Origin: Rhizobium sp. SSA_523
Lineage (GTDB): Bacteria > Pseudomonadota > Alphaproteobacteria > Rhizobiales > Rhizobiaceae
Assembly: GCF_030435705.1 (NCBI RefSeq)
Contig: NZ_CP129382.1
Location: forward strand, 62,001-126,000
DNA: 64,000 nucleotides
Direction of reading: 5' to 3'
How positions within the stretch are numbered: the stretch's first letter is position 1; each line of letters opens with the position of its first letter. A program made the translations under genes and the position numbers. The notes below the pieces were generated by a model that saw nothing but the letters and a program-made list of their open reading frames with translations, had not been told where the DNA came from and did not search any database. Positions 38,020-48,196 of this stretch are shown piece after piece.

Positions 38020-38152
38020 GAACGTCTCCTTGTCCTCGAAACAGTCAGGGTCTTCGACAAAATCAGGATCCTCGCGAAGATCGGCGTCTTCGCACGAGCC
38101 GGCCTCTCTTCACGATCGGCCGGCACTGATCGGGAGCGACTATAGGGCGAGG

Positions 38153-38998
38153 TCAATCGAAGGCAAGCGAGGTTTCCATGGCGCGCCCGCCGGCCATGAC
38201 CAGAAGGTCGAAGCGGGCTGTCTTCGGATCGAAGGTCGGCGAGGGCTTCGGCAGCGGCATGCCGACATGGTAGAGCCCGTCCTCGGCATGCCGGCCATTG
38301 ACCTGGTCGAGCAGAACCAGCCCGCCGGGCCCGACCGCGTAGATCACCGGGGCGCTTTCGGCCTTTGGCAGTTTCAGGGCCAGTTCCAGCAGCCGTCCAT
38401 CGTCGGACAGGCCATGCCTGGCCACGGAAAAGCCGGGCGAGGGCGCCTCCGGCACGGATTTCAGCGCCCGGTCGAGAATGAGGTTTTCCTGCAGCGGCAG
38501 GGCTGTCTGGCCGGTCAGGTCAAGCGCGAAATCCGCCTGGAAGGGAATGCAGATATTGCGGCAGAGCCCGATAAAGACCGAGGCGTTCACGGCCACGGGC
38601 CGGCTTTTATCCTTGATCGACATGCGGAAGGGCAGGGCGACCGGGTGATCATAGCCCATATCCCGCACGCCGCCTTCCTCGAAGGCTTTCGGCACGGGAA
38701 AATCGAGCGCGTCCAGCGTGATGCCGAGCCCCGGCGAAAGCGTCAGCTGCGGCTGGATGCCGGCCTCGCCCGGCTGTTTCCAATAGGTGATCCAGCCGGC
38801 CTTCGGCTCGATCTGCAGGGCGCCGCGCAGCGTGCCGTCCGGTTCGGGCGGCAGCGCAATGATGCGCATGCGGCCGCCCTCATTCTCCGCCCAGGCGGTC
38901 ATGGCAGCCTGGCCGGCAAAGGCCGGCAACAGGGTCATGGCAGCCAAAGTGAGGCTCAGTTTCAAGCGAGAACGGGTGAACAGGGTTCGCATCGGCAT
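38153..38998 (-). CDS. DsbD N-terminal-like (ScsB-type) periplasmic domain protein
   Basis: This 281-aa exported protein has a signal peptide, then a domain resembling the N-terminal domain of DsbD/ScsB: GWITYWKQPGEAG, YDHPVALPFRM and the redox pair in LCRNICIP. The membrane and C-terminal thioredoxin domains of full DsbD are absent, so it may be a stand-alone periplasmic redox partner. The transmembrane partner is not in the window. Confidence 0.82.
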   Translation of the reverse strand: MPMRTLFTRSRLKLSLTLAAMTLLPAFAGQAAMTAWAENEGGRMRIIALPPEPDGTLRGALQIEPKAGWITYWKQPGEAGIQPQLTLSPGLGITLDALDFPVPKAFEEGGVRDMGYDHPVALPFRMSIKDKSRPVAVNASVFIGLCRNICIPFQADFALDLTGQTALPLQENLILDRALKSVPEAPSPGFSVARHGLSDDGRLLELALKLPKAESAPVIYAVGPGGLVLLDQVNGRHAEDGLYHVGMPLPKPSPTFDPKTARFDLLVMAGGRAMETSLAFD

Positions 38999-39158
38999 GG
39001 CAGATACCTAGTTCACTTGTGCTGGCCTCACCAGTCACATCGACATCGACCTGATCATTTTCGGTTGATTGATCGCGGGGACTGCCCCATCTTCATAACC
39101 AAGGGCTTCCCATGAAGCCGCCCGCCCACGGGCCGGGCCTACCGAAACAGGAGGCACG

Positions 39159-39794
39159 ATGGCATTCTCAGCACTGACGGAAAAGCGCGATCGTTTGAAG
39201 GAAGAGGGGGCCGACCGCGAGCGTGGCTTTCTCGACGGGCAGTTCCTCATTGCCATGCCGGGCATGCAGGATGGCAATTTCGCCCGCGCGGTCGTCTATA
39301 TCTGCGCCCATTCGCCCGCCGGCGCCATGGGCTTCATCATCAATCGGCCGCAGTCGATCTCGTTCACGGAGATCCTGCTGCACCTGAAGCTGGTCGACCA
39401 GCCGGAGGCGATCATGCTGCCCGGCGCCACCCGCGATTTTCCGATTCTCGAAGGCGGCCCGGTCGAGACCGGACGCGGCTTCGTGCTGCATTCGGACGAT
39501 TACGTCGGTGAAAGCAGCATCCCCGTCAGCGACGATATCTCGCTCACCGCCACGCTCGATATCGTGCGGGCCATATGCGATGGCCGCGGGCCGCGCCGCG
39601 CCACCATGCTGCTCGGCTATGCCGGCTGGGGACCGGGCCAGCTGGAGGGCGAAATCGCCGCCAATGGCTGGCTGAACTGCCCGGCGACTGAGGAGCTGAT
39701 CTTCGACCGCGCGCTGGAAGGCAAATATGAGCGGGCTTTGGCCCTTCTCGGCGTCAGCCCGGAAATGCTCTCGACCGAGGCCGGTCACGCCTGA
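39159..39794 (+). CDS. YqgE/AlgH family protein (DUF179)
   Basis: This 211-aa protein of the YqgE/AlgH family has typical [22 protein letters not shown] and [16 protein letters not shown]. The family is widespread and structurally known but its function is unclear; the AlgH name comes from alginate regulation in Pseudomonas. A strong GGAGG lies before the ATG. Confidence 0.93.
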   Translation: MAFSALTEKRDRLKEEGADRERGFLDGQFLIAMPGMQDGNFARAVVYICAHSPAGAMGFIINRPQSISFTEILLHLKLVDQPEAIMLPGATRDFPILEGGPVETGRGFVLHSDDYVGESSIPVSDDISLTATLDIVRAICDGRGPRRATMLLGYAGWGPGQLEGEIAANGWLNCPATEELIFDRALEGKYERALALLGVSPEMLSTEAGHA

Positions 39795-39926
39795 TCGCGT
39801 GACCGTGGCCGATCTTGGCCTGTCTCGGCCTCTCTCGGCCCGTCTCGCGGAACCAGATTGCGGGCTTTGCGTTCTCCCTGTCGAAGGCGCTGCAGCAAGC
39901 AACGCTAACAACCAAGGAGAAGCACC

Positions 39927-40118
39927 ATGGGTAGCATGAGCGACAAGGTCAGCGGCAAGGCCAATGAATTGACCGGCAAGGCAAAGCAGGCAGTCGGCGA
40001 CGCAACCGACAACCGTTCCATGGAAGCCGATGGCGCACGCCAGGAAGCCAAGGGCAAGGCCCAGCACGCCAAGGGCGAGCTGAAGGATGCCGCGAAGGAC
40101 GTGGTAGACCGCGCCTGA
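39927..40118 (+). CDS. CsbD family stress-response protein
   Basis: This 63-aa hydrophilic protein is rich in Lys, Ala and Gly with the CsbD pattern (KVSGKANELTGKAKQAVGD, then AKGKAQHAKGELKDAAKD). CsbD-like proteins are induced by general stress; the molecular role is unknown. It has an AAGGAG site 8 nt upstream and a clear terminator downstream, so it is probably its own transcription unit. Confidence 0.92.
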   Translation: MGSMSDKVSGKANELTGKAKQAVGDATDNRSMEADGARQEAKGKAQHAKGELKDAAKDVVDRA

Positions 40119-40148
40119 CGCCCCCTTTATTTTGTCATTCCCTCGAAG

Positions 40149-40181
40149 CCTGTTCCGCCTTTTCTGGCGGGGCAGGTTTTT
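40149..40181 (+). terminator. Rho-independent terminator after the CsbD gene
   Basis: A stem CCTG..CCGCC / GGCGG..CAGG with a small loop and an internal mismatch is followed by TTTTT. It lies 30 bp after the CsbD stop. Confidence 0.87.
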
Positions 40182-40214
40182 ATGTCTTCTCCATCCTGTT
40201 GAGCGGTCAGATAA

Positions 40215-41276
40215 ATGCGCCTCTTCGAATGTGACCATTGCGGCCAGACGATCCATTTCGACAATCGGGTCTGCGTCAATTGCGGGCAGCGCCTGGCCTT
40301 CGTGCCGGAGCGCCTGGTTCTCCACGCGCTCGCCGAGGAGGAGAATGGCGTCTTCAATCTGATGGCGCGACCGGAGGTGAAGGTTCGCCTTTGCGCCAAT
40401 CATGTCCAGGATATCTGCAACTGGACCGTTCCCGCCGAGGGCACTGAGACCTTTTGCGCGGCCTGCCGCCACAACCGGCTGGTGCCGGATGCCTCGACCG
40501 AGGAAGGCCTGTCGCAATGGCGGCGGATCAGCCAGGCCCAGCGGCATCTTTTTTACTCGCTTCTGAAATGGGGCCTGCCGGTTTCCACCCGCGCGGAAGA
40601 TCCCGAAGGCGGCCTGGTCTTCGATTTCCTCGTCGACGAGGTGAAGCCGGATGGCACGGTGGTGCCGGCAATGACCGGCCATGAGGACGGTCTGATCGCC
40701 ATTCGCGCCGCCGAGGCCGATGATGTGACCCGCGAGGCGGTGCGCGTATCGATGAGCGAACCCTACCGCACCATGCTCGGTCACTTCCGCCACGAGACGG
40801 GCCATTACATCTGGGACAAGCTGGTGCGCGATCGCGATCGCCTCGATCCGTTCCGTCTGGCCTTTGGCGATGAACGCGCCGATTATGCCGAGGCGCTGCA
40901 GAAGAATTACCAGGACGGTCCGCCCGCCAATTGGCAGGAGGATTTCATCAGCACCTATGCCGCCTCCCATCCCTGGGAGGATTTCGCCGAATGCTTCGCC
41001 CATTATGTGCATATCGTCGATACGCTGGAAACGGCCCGGGCCTTCGGCATGGCGATCGATCCGCGCGGCCATCTGGATCTCAGCGCCAAGGTCGCCTTCG
41101 ATCCGTACCGGGCGCAGGACGCGCAGCAGCTCGTCGATGCCTGGGTGCCCTTCAGCGTGGCATTGAACAGCATTCACCGCTCGATGGGCGTGCCGGACCT
41201 CTATCCTTTCATCCTGACGCCGACCGTGGTCGCCAAGCTGGAATTCATCCATGGCGTGGTGCATGCGCGGCAGTAG
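40215..41276 (+). CDS. Putative zinc-binding metallopeptidase (COG4307 type)
   Basis: This 353-aa protein has two CxxC pairs at the N-terminus (CDHCGQ, CVNCGQ; a zinc ribbon), another CAAC near 85, and a central HETGHYIWD that matches the HExxH zinc protease motif, with the downstream [15 protein letters not shown] supplying a third ligand. No signal peptide is seen. The family is annotated as putative zinc-binding metallopeptidase and is uncharacterised. The gene ends at the heptad repeat array. Confidence 0.87.
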   Translation: MRLFECDHCGQTIHFDNRVCVNCGQRLAFVPERLVLHALAEEENGVFNLMARPEVKVRLCANHVQDICNWTVPAEGTETFCAACRHNRLVPDASTEEGLSQWRRISQAQRHLFYSLLKWGLPVSTRAEDPEGGLVFDFLVDEVKPDGTVVPAMTGHEDGLIAIRAAEADDVTREAVRVSMSEPYRTMLGHFRHETGHYIWDKLVRDRDRLDPFRLAFGDERADYAEALQKNYQDGPPANWQEDFISTYAASHPWEDFAECFAHYVHIVDTLETARAFGMAIDPRGHLDLSAKVAFDPYRAQDAQQLVDAWVPFSVALNSIHRSMGVPDLYPFILTPTVVAKLEFIHGVVHARQ

Positions 41277-41281
41277 TGTGC

Positions 41282-41386
41282 AGGCAGTAGTGTGCAGGCA
41301 ATAGGCAATAGGCAATAGGCAATAGGCAATAGGCAATAGGCAGTAGGCAGTAGGCAATAGTGAGCGAATAGCGAATAGCGAATAGG
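41282..41386. repeat. Heptanucleotide repeat array 2
   Basis: A run of GGCAATA (six or more nearly perfect units) with GGCAGTA variants, then the junction GGCAATAGTGA, then three GCGAATA units. It begins directly after the stop of the metallopeptidase gene. Array 3 repeats the same order inverted. Confidence 0.9.
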
Positions 41387-41426
41387 GACGGGCGATCATT
41401 GATTGCTGCCGCAGCGCGGATGGTCC

Positions 41427-41448
41427 CCCTCTCCCCTTGGGGAGAGGG
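41427..41448. repeat. REP-like palindrome between heptad arrays
   Basis: A perfect 10-bp stem CCCTCTCCCC / GGGGAGAGGG with a 2-nt loop, followed by a GGCGGGGTGAGGG tail. It has the same core as the copy at 30594-30622. It sits at the centre of the inverted pair of heptad arrays. Confidence 0.87.
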
Positions 41449-41495
41449 TCGCCGAGCTTTAGCGGAGGCGGGGTGAGGGCGACATCGATCCCCAA

Positions 41496-41600
41496 TCCCT
41501 ATTCGCTACTCGCTACTCGCTACTCGCTACTCGCTATTCGCTCACTATTGCCTACTGCCTACTGCCTACTGCCTATTGCCTACTGCCTACTGCCTACTCC
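41496..41600. repeat. Heptanucleotide repeat array 3 (inverted)
   Basis: CGCTACT/CGCTATT units, then TCACTATTGCC, then CTACTGC/CTATTGC units up to the stop codon of the minus-strand signalling gene. Read on the minus strand it has the unit order of array 2. The two could pair into a stem of about 100 bp. Confidence 0.9.
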
Positions 41601-44522
41601 TCACGCCCGCTTGGTCAGCGGGAAACGCTCCTTCAGCAGGCGCTGCACGGCGTCGGAGGGCATGGGCGAGCCGAAGAGATAGCTCTGGCCGAAATGGCAT
41701 CCCATCTTCAACAGGTTGGCGGCATCCTCATCGCTGGTGATCCCTTCGGCGACAATGGTCATGTCCATTGCCCGGGTCATGCCGATGACGGAGCGCAGCA
41801 GCACCTGGCCGCGGTCGGACCCGTCGACCACGAGGCTGCGGTCCAGCTTGATCGTGTCGAATGGCAATTGCGTGAGGTGACCGAGCGAGGAATAGCCGGT
41901 GCCGAAATCATCGAGCGCCAGGCTGACGCCGATATCGCTGAGCTTGGAGAGAATGAGCCGCGCCTGTTCCGGATTTTCCAGCATCATGGATTCGGTCAGT
42001 TCCAGCTTCAGCCGGTCGGGCGCGCAATGCGAGCGGCTGAGCAGCGAGCGGATCTCGTTGAACAGATCGGCATTCAGCAATTGCGCGCTGGACAGGTTGA
42101 CGGAGACGAAGATCGGCAGCACGCCCGTCTGCTTCTCCCAGCTCATCAGGTCGGCAATGGCGCATTCCAGGGCAAACATGCCGAGCGGCTCGATCAGGTC
42201 CGAGGTCTCGGCAATCGGTATGAACTCGCTCGGCGGAATCGTGCCGCGCTTCGGATGCTCCCAGCGCATCAGCGCCTCGAAGCCGCCGATTTCCCCGTCA
42301 TTCAGGCGGATGATCGGCTGGTAGGCCAGCGAAAGCTCCTTGCGGTCGATGGCGCGGCGCAGATCGGTCTCGATCTGCAGCCGGTCCGACACGCTATTGG
42401 TGCGGAAGGCCGGCCGGAACGGCTCCACCCGGTTGCCGCCGCCCCGCTTGGCACGGTACATGGCAAGCTCGGCATTGCTCAGCATGCCGGCGGCGTTTTC
42501 CTGCTGATCGACAAAGGAACACAGGCCGATGGAGGCGGTCAGGATGACTTCGCGATTGGCGAAATTGATCGGCACGCGGATCGCCTCGCTCACCGCCTCG
42601 GCAAAATCGGCAATGCGGGCCGGATCCTGCTCGCAGGCGAGGATCAGGCCGAACTGGTCGCCGGAAATGCGGGCCAGCGTGTCCTGCGGCTTCAGCAGAC
42701 GGCGCAGCCGCCGCGTGAGCGCGATCAGGATATTGTCGCCGGCCGCGATCCCCAGCACATCATTGACCTGCTTGTAGCGGTCGATATCGATGGCGATCAC
42801 CGTCGGGCGCACGGCATCGGCGGTATTGGCAAGCGCCAGCACCGCCTGCAGGCGGTCGAGGAAGAGCTGGCGGTTGGGCAGGCCGGTCAGATTGTCGTGC
42901 AGCGCATCCGACAAGAGCCGCTCGACCGAATTTTTCGGTTCCGTCACATCGATGATCGTGCCGACGCAGCGGATGATCTCGCCATTGGAGCCGAGAACCG
43001 GCCGCGCGCGGATCTGCAGCCAGTGGAAATGACCGTCCTCGGCGCGAATGCGGAATTCATGGTTCAGCCGTCCCTTGCGCTGCTCCAGAAGCACGTCCAG
43101 CGTCGCCTTGAAGCGGTCGCGGTCATCTGGATGCAGGCGCGGCAGCCAATTGCGCACCGGCCCGTGCATGCTGGCCGGCGCCAGGCCGAGCAGCATCGAG
43201 ATATCCGGCGTGGTCACCACGCGGTCGCGCGCCACATCCCAGTCCCAAACGGTGTCGCCGCTGCCCATCAGAGCCAGCGATTGCCGTTCGAGATCGGAAA
43301 ACAGGCCCTGCTGATAGGCGCCGCCGGCAAAGGCGTGCTGCATCACGGTAAAGCCGATCAGTAGGACGATCAGCACCAGGCCGCCGCCGAGCGCCGGCTG
43401 GATGATGTCATTGTCGAGCTGGCCGCTGACGGTCAGCCAGCCGCCGAACAGCCAGACGAGAATGAGCGTCCAGCTGGGCACGAGAAGGATCGCCCGGTCG
43501 TAGCGGTTAAGGCCGAGATAGATGATCAGCGCAATGCCGGCCGTCGCCGTCAGCGACAGCGAGATGCGCGCAATTCCGGCGGCGATCGAGGGATCGTAGA
43601 TCGCCACGCCGAATACCAGGCCGAGGCCGATCACCCAGGCAAAGCTCGCATAGCCCAGATGCACGTGCCAGCGGCTGAGATTGAGATAGGCGAAGAGGAA
43701 GATCACCAGGGAGGAGGCAAGTGCCACCTCGGCACAGGCACGCCAGATGCGCACATCGCTGGAAGTGATGGTGATGAGCTTTTCGAGAAAGCCGAAATCG
43801 ACGCAGATATAGGCCAGCACAGCCCAGGCCAGGGCCGCGGCCGCCGGCAGCATGGAGGTGCCCTTGACGACGAAGAGAATGGTCAGGAACACGGCCAGCA
43901 GGCCGGCAATGCCAAGCACGATGCCGCGATAGAGCGTGAAGGAGTTGACCGTATCCTTGTAGGCATCCGGCTGCCAGAGATAGAGCTGCGGCAGTTCCGG
44001 CGTTGTCAGCTCCGCCACGAAGGTCACGACGGCGCCGGGATTGAGGGTGATGCGGAAGACATCGGCATCCGGGCTCGGCACGCGATCCAGCGCAAAGCCC
44101 TCCGACGGCGTGATGGCATTGATGCGCTGCGAGCCGAGATCCGGCCAGATGATCTTGGAATCCACCAGCCGGAAATGCGGCGCCACGATCACCCGCTCCA
44201 GCTGCTCCTCCGACACATTGGCCAGCGCGAAGACCGCCCAGTCGCCCTGATGGCCCGGATTGGAGGAACGCACCTCGATGCGCCGGCGGATGCCGTCGGA
44301 GCCGGCAGCGGTGGAAACCTGGAAGGCCTCGCCCTGGTTGACATAGATATCGGTGGTTGCGGTCAGATCGAGCGCAGTATCGTCGCGCGAGATTTTCACC
44401 GGTTCGAAGGCGAGCGCCTCGCCCATGGGCAGCGTCGCAGCCAGAAGCGTCAGCGCCACCAGCCACAGAGCAAGGCAAAGGCGGCCGCAGGCAAGCTTCG
44501 GCAGAAAGCGGACACTCGTCAT
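41601..44522 (-). CDS. 7TM-sensor PAS-GGDEF-EAL protein with degenerate GGDEF
   Basis: This 973-aa protein has a signal peptide, a periplasmic beta-rich region (about 40-185, 7TMR-DISM-like), seven membrane helices (about 190-390), PAS (about 450-560), GGDEF (about 585-720) and EAL (about 740-970). The active-site loop reads RISGDQF near residue 620 instead of GGDEF, so cyclase activity is doubtful; [15 protein letters not shown] and VAEGI are kept, so phosphodiesterase activity is likely. ATG 44522 overlaps the stop of the upstream GNAT gene by 4 nt. It ends at heptad array 3. Confidence 0.92.
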   Translation of the reverse strand: MTSVRFLPKLACGRLCLALWLVALTLLAATLPMGEALAFEPVKISRDDTALDLTATTDIYVNQGEAFQVSTAAGSDGIRRRIEVRSSNPGHQGDWAVFALANVSEEQLERVIVAPHFRLVDSKIIWPDLGSQRINAITPSEGFALDRVPSPDADVFRITLNPGAVVTFVAELTTPELPQLYLWQPDAYKDTVNSFTLYRGIVLGIAGLLAVFLTILFVVKGTSMLPAAAALAWAVLAYICVDFGFLEKLITITSSDVRIWRACAEVALASSLVIFLFAYLNLSRWHVHLGYASFAWVIGLGLVFGVAIYDPSIAAGIARISLSLTATAGIALIIYLGLNRYDRAILLVPSWTLILVWLFGGWLTVSGQLDNDIIQPALGGGLVLIVLLIGFTVMQHAFAGGAYQQGLFSDLERQSLALMGSGDTVWDWDVARDRVVTTPDISMLLGLAPASMHGPVRNWLPRLHPDDRDRFKATLDVLLEQRKGRLNHEFRIRAEDGHFHWLQIRARPVLGSNGEIIRCVGTIIDVTEPKNSVERLLSDALHDNLTGLPNRQLFLDRLQAVLALANTADAVRPTVIAIDIDRYKQVNDVLGIAAGDNILIALTRRLRRLLKPQDTLARISGDQFGLILACEQDPARIADFAEAVSEAIRVPINFANREVILTASIGLCSFVDQQENAAGMLSNAELAMYRAKRGGGNRVEPFRPAFRTNSVSDRLQIETDLRRAIDRKELSLAYQPIIRLNDGEIGGFEALMRWEHPKRGTIPPSEFIPIAETSDLIEPLGMFALECAIADLMSWEKQTGVLPIFVSVNLSSAQLLNADLFNEIRSLLSRSHCAPDRLKLELTESMMLENPEQARLILSKLSDIGVSLALDDFGTGYSSLGHLTQLPFDTIKLDRSLVVDGSDRGQVLLRSVIGMTRAMDMTIVAEGITSDEDAANLLKMGCHFGQSYLFGSPMPSDAVQRLLKERFPLTKRA

Positions 44523-45142
44523 GGTTCTGTCCGCATCCTGTCTTTCAGCGCCTGCATGTCGTCTCCCGCCAGCAGCGAATAGAGGATGTGGTCCCGCCAC
44601 TCGCCATTTATTTTGAGATATTGCCGCAACAGACCTTCCCGTTCGAAACCGGCCTTTTGCAGAAGCCGTATGCTCTTCCAATTGTCCGGAATACAGGCTG
44701 CCTCTATGCGGTGCAACTCAAGCCCGGAAAACACATAGGGTACTACAAGGCGGAGTGCGGCAAACATATGACCCTGGCCGGCATGTCGTTCGCCCATCCA
44801 GTAGCCGACCATGCAGCTTTGCGCGGCACCGCGGCGGATATAGCCGATGGTAATGCCGCCCAACAGGGCGGCGTCGCGCCGGCGGAAGAGGAAAAGCGGC
44901 ACGGCAAGGCCGGAGGCAAATTCCTGTGCATTGCGCGTCACGCGGGTGCGGAACGCGGCTTCGGTCAGTTCGTCATGGCGCCAGGTCGGCTCCCAGGGCT
45001 GCAGGAAGGCCCGGCTCTCGGACCTCAGCGCATACCATTGCCGATAATCCGAGGCGCGCGGCAGGCGAAGCAGATGGTGATCGCCATACAGTTCCGGTGA
45101 TTCCGGTTGACGCGATAAAAACCGAAAGACCGATCTCGTCAT
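44519..45142 (-). CDS. RimJ/RimL-type GNAT acetyltransferase
   Basis: This 207-aa acetyltransferase is of the RimJ/RimL (ribosomal-protein N-terminal acetylating) group. Typical stretches are LRLPRASDYRQWYALR, VGYWMGERHAGQGHM (acetyl-CoA loop), LHRIEAACIPDN and AGFEREGLLRQYLKINGEWRDH. It overlaps the signalling gene by 4 nt, so they are probably one operon. Confidence 0.92.
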   Translation of the reverse strand: MTRSVFRFLSRQPESPELYGDHHLLRLPRASDYRQWYALRSESRAFLQPWEPTWRHDELTEAAFRTRVTRNAQEFASGLAVPLFLFRRRDAALLGGITIGYIRRGAAQSCMVGYWMGERHAGQGHMFAALRLVVPYVFSGLELHRIEAACIPDNWKSIRLLQKAGFEREGLLRQYLKINGEWRDHILYSLLAGDDMQALKDRMRTEP

Positions 45143-45178
45143 GCGTTAAACAATCCGCTCCGGTTGAAGCGCCCGCCC

Positions 45179-46477
45179 TCAGCCCGTTGCCGTCTGCGTT
45201 CCGAAGCCCGGCGAGGAAAGCGCCGCCCTGATGTCTGAAAGCGGTGCGAGATTTTCGACCGGACCGATGGCCGACATTGTGGGAACTGTATCGAAAAACA
45301 GGCGTCCGGCAAGATCGGTCAGCCTTTGCGGCGTGATGCCGGCCAGCCGTTCCATCATCTCGACATTGGGAATGATGCGGCCATACAGGATCATCTGCCG
45401 GGCAATCTGGCCGGCGCGCGCCGCCGGGCTTTCCTGGCCCATCAGAAGCTGGGCGCGGATCTGCGCACGGGCCCGGTCGATCTCCACCGTCTCGATCGTG
45501 TCGGAGGCCTTGCGCAATTCATCGAGAATGACCGGCACCAGCTGCGGCAGGTCTTCGCCGCCGGTTGCGGCATGGATCCCGAAAATGCCCGTATCGGAAA
45601 AACCCCAATGGAAGGCGTAGACCGAATAGCAGAGGCCGCGATGCTCGCGCACCTCCTGGAAGAGGCGCGAGGACATGCCGCCGCCGAGGATATTGGCGAG
45701 GATCTGCGAACAGTAGAAATCACGCATATGGTACGCCTTGCCCTCGAAGCCGATGAGCAGTTGCGTATCCATGAGGTCGCGCGTCTCGCGCACATCGCCG
45801 CCGAGATAGCGGGCCGGCTCGAAGACCGGGCTTTCGGCGGGCGAGCTGGGCAGCAGCGCGAACCGCTCTTCCACCTGCCGCACGAGCACGTCGTGATCCA
45901 CGGCGCCAGCGGCGACCACGAACATGCGGTCCGTCGTATAGTTGCGCGACAGATAGCCGCGGATCTGGTTCGGCGTGAAGGATTTCACCGTCTCCGGCGT
46001 GCCGAGGATCGGCCGGCCGATCGTCTGGCCGCGATAGGCGACTTCGGAGAAGCGGTCGAAGACCACATCGTCCGGCGTGTCGTTGGCGGCCCCGATCTCT
46101 TGCAGGATCACATGCTTTTCCCGCTCCAGTTCCTCGTCCTCGAAAGCGGATTCGGTCAGGATATCGGCCAGGATGTCGATGGCCAGCGGCACATGGTCCT
46201 TCAGGACGCGCGCATAGTAGGATGTGGTTTCGGTCGAGGTCGCAGCGTTCAGTTCGCCGCCGACATTCTCGATCTCCTCGGCGATCTGGCGGGCGCTGCG
46301 CCGCGCCGTGCCCTTGAAGGCCATATGCTCGAGGAGATGGGCGATGCCATGCTCGTTCTCGGTCTCGTTGCGCGATCCGGACTTGATCCACACGCCGAGA
46401 GCAACGCTCTCCAGATGCGGCATATTCTGGGTCACGACGGTCAACCCGGAGGCAAGCCGGGTGATTTCAACATTCAT
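45179..46477 (-). CDS. M16 family zinc peptidase (processing-peptidase type)
   Basis: This 432-aa M16 peptidase has the inverted zinc motif HLLEHMAFKGT (HxxEH) and the distal glutamate region ENVGGELNAATSTETT, as in the mitochondrial processing peptidase beta subunit. The length fits a single M16 unit. ATG 46477 (MNVEITRLASGLTVV) is the usual start; a frame open to 46510 is longer. It follows thrC closely, a pair frequent in alphaproteobacteria. Confidence 0.94.
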   Translation of the reverse strand: MNVEITRLASGLTVVTQNMPHLESVALGVWIKSGSRNETENEHGIAHLLEHMAFKGTARRSARQIAEEIENVGGELNAATSTETTSYYARVLKDHVPLAIDILADILTESAFEDEELEREKHVILQEIGAANDTPDDVVFDRFSEVAYRGQTIGRPILGTPETVKSFTPNQIRGYLSRNYTTDRMFVVAAGAVDHDVLVRQVEERFALLPSSPAESPVFEPARYLGGDVRETRDLMDTQLLIGFEGKAYHMRDFYCSQILANILGGGMSSRLFQEVREHRGLCYSVYAFHWGFSDTGIFGIHAATGGEDLPQLVPVILDELRKASDTIETVEIDRARAQIRAQLLMGQESPAARAGQIARQMILYGRIIPNVEMMERLAGITPQRLTDLAGRLFFDTVPTMSAIGPVENLAPLSDIRAALSSPGFGTQTATG

Positions 46478-46506
46478 TGTCGGTCTTTCCGGCACTTCGC
46501 GCCTGT

Positions 46507-47904
46507 TCAAGCTGTCGCTCGGGCATGCTGGCGGATGAAGGTTTCCACCGCCTTAAGCTCAGGCTCCAACAGATCGAAGTGCTCCTCCCTGCTCATAAGA
46601 TCAGCGAGCCATGATGGGAGCGACGGCGAAATTCCGCAAGCGGATTCTACCGCAGCGGGGAACTTGGCCGGATGCGCCGTGGCCAGGACCACCATGGGAC
46701 TGCTGGCGCGCTGATGTTTGCGGGCGACGAAAACCGCGGTCGCGGTATGCGGATCGAGCAGATAGCCGCTATTGGCCAGCGTCTGGCGAATGGTGTCGGC
46801 AACCTGTTTCTGCGTCGCCCGGCCGGCACGGAATTCCTTGCGGATGGCCTTCAGCGCCTCCGGTGCGATTTCGAAGGCACCCGACTGGCGCAGCCCGGCC
46901 ATGGCCGAGCGCACGACGCTTGCATCGCGTCCATGAGCCTCGAACAGCAGGCGTTCGAAATTGGACGAGATCTGGATATCCATGGAGGGTGAGGTGGTCG
47001 CCATGACCGGCTTCATTTCGTAGCGCCCGGTCTTCAGGGTGCGGACGAGAATGTCGTTGTCATTCGTCGCCACCACCAGTCTTTCGATCGGCAGGCCCAT
47101 GCGCTTGGCCACATAGCCGGCGAAAACATCGCCGAAATTGCCGGTCGGGACGGTGAAGGAGACCTTGCGGTCCGGCGCGCCGAGCGCGATCGCCGCGGTA
47201 AAATAATAGACCACCTGCGCCATGATGCGGGCCCAGTTGATCGAATTGACGCCGGACAGGCGCACGCCGTCGCGAAACGCCTTGTCGTTGAACATGGCCT
47301 TCACCAGATCCTGGCAATCGTCGAAATTGCCGTTCACCGCCAGCGCATGGACATTCGCCTGGCCGGATGTCGTCATCTGCCGCTGCTGCACGGGCGAAAC
47401 CTTGCCCTGCGGGAAGAGGATGAAGACGTCGGTGCGCTCGCGCCCGGCAAAGGCGTCGATCGCCGCGCCGCCGGTATCGCCCGATGTCGCCCCGACGATG
47501 GTGGCGCGTTCGCCGCGTTCGGCCAGCACATGGTCCATCAGCCTTGCCAGCAATTGCATCGCCACATCCTTGAAGGCGAGCGTGGTGCCGTGGAAGAGCT
47601 CCAGCACGAAATCATTCGGGCCTGTCTGCACCAGCGGCACGACGGCCGGATGGCGGAAGGTCGCATAGGCCTCGTCGATCATGGCGCGCAGTGCCGCATC
47701 ATCGATCTCGCCCACCGTGAAGCGCGAAATCACCGCAAAGGCCACATCCTCGTAGCGCTGGCCGCGCAGGCTGCGGATCTCCTTCTTCGACAGAACCGGC
47801 CACTCACGCGGCAGATAAAGTCCGCCATCGGAGGCGAGACCGGCCAGAAGTGCGTCGCGAAAGCCGAGTGCGGGCGCTTCGCCGCGGGTCGAGATATAGT
47901 CCAA
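46507..47904 (-). CDS. thrC: Threonine synthase
   Basis: This PLP enzyme of about 465 aa converts O-phosphohomoserine to threonine. The PLP lysine is in LAFKDVAMQLL, and GATSGDTGGAAI binds the cofactor phosphate. The start is taken as TTG at 47904 (LDYISTRGEAPALGF), which matches the family's MxYxSTRG start; no ATG is available there. thrB is elsewhere, at 28.7 kb, also with a TTG start. Confidence 0.93.
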   Translation of the reverse strand: MDYISTRGEAPALGFRDALLAGLASDGGLYLPREWPVLSKKEIRSLRGQRYEDVAFAVISRFTVGEIDDAALRAMIDEAYATFRHPAVVPLVQTGPNDFVLELFHGTTLAFKDVAMQLLARLMDHVLAERGERATIVGATSGDTGGAAIDAFAGRERTDVFILFPQGKVSPVQQRQMTTSGQANVHALAVNGNFDDCQDLVKAMFNDKAFRDGVRLSGVNSINWARIMAQVVYYFTAAIALGAPDRKVSFTVPTGNFGDVFAGYVAKRMGLPIERLVVATNDNDILVRTLKTGRYEMKPVMATTSPSMDIQISSNFERLLFEAHGRDASVVRSAMAGLRQSGAFEIAPEALKAIRKEFRAGRATQKQVADTIRQTLANSGYLLDPHTATAVFVARKHQRASSPMVVLATAHPAKFPAAVESACGISPSLPSWLADLMSREEHFDLLEPELKAVETFIRQHARATA

Positions 47905-48196
47905 GATGCTGATCCCAAAGCAAGATGAGGCAGGAAAGCCGAGGCGATGTGCAGGCTCCGCGGAAAGCTTTCGGCCGGACCGCAAAGGGTTGCGAAGGGC
48001 GTCCCCCAGGGTCCGTGCCGGGCTTGCGGTGACCGGCTTGACCGGTGGCGCCGGCGCCGGCAGAGCGTCTCATCAAAATTCGGCTGTCTTGCCAATCGAT
48101 TTTTTCGTGCGCCGCTGGTATAGACCACTAAAATTTGCTGTGAAAGCCCGCAATTCAGTATTCCGGGACGTTCAAGAGATAAAGGGTCGCAGTCAC

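Noticed and set aside
41277..41600. CRISPR array
   Set aside because: Repeats are 7 bp, continuous and without unique spacers; no cas genes are present.
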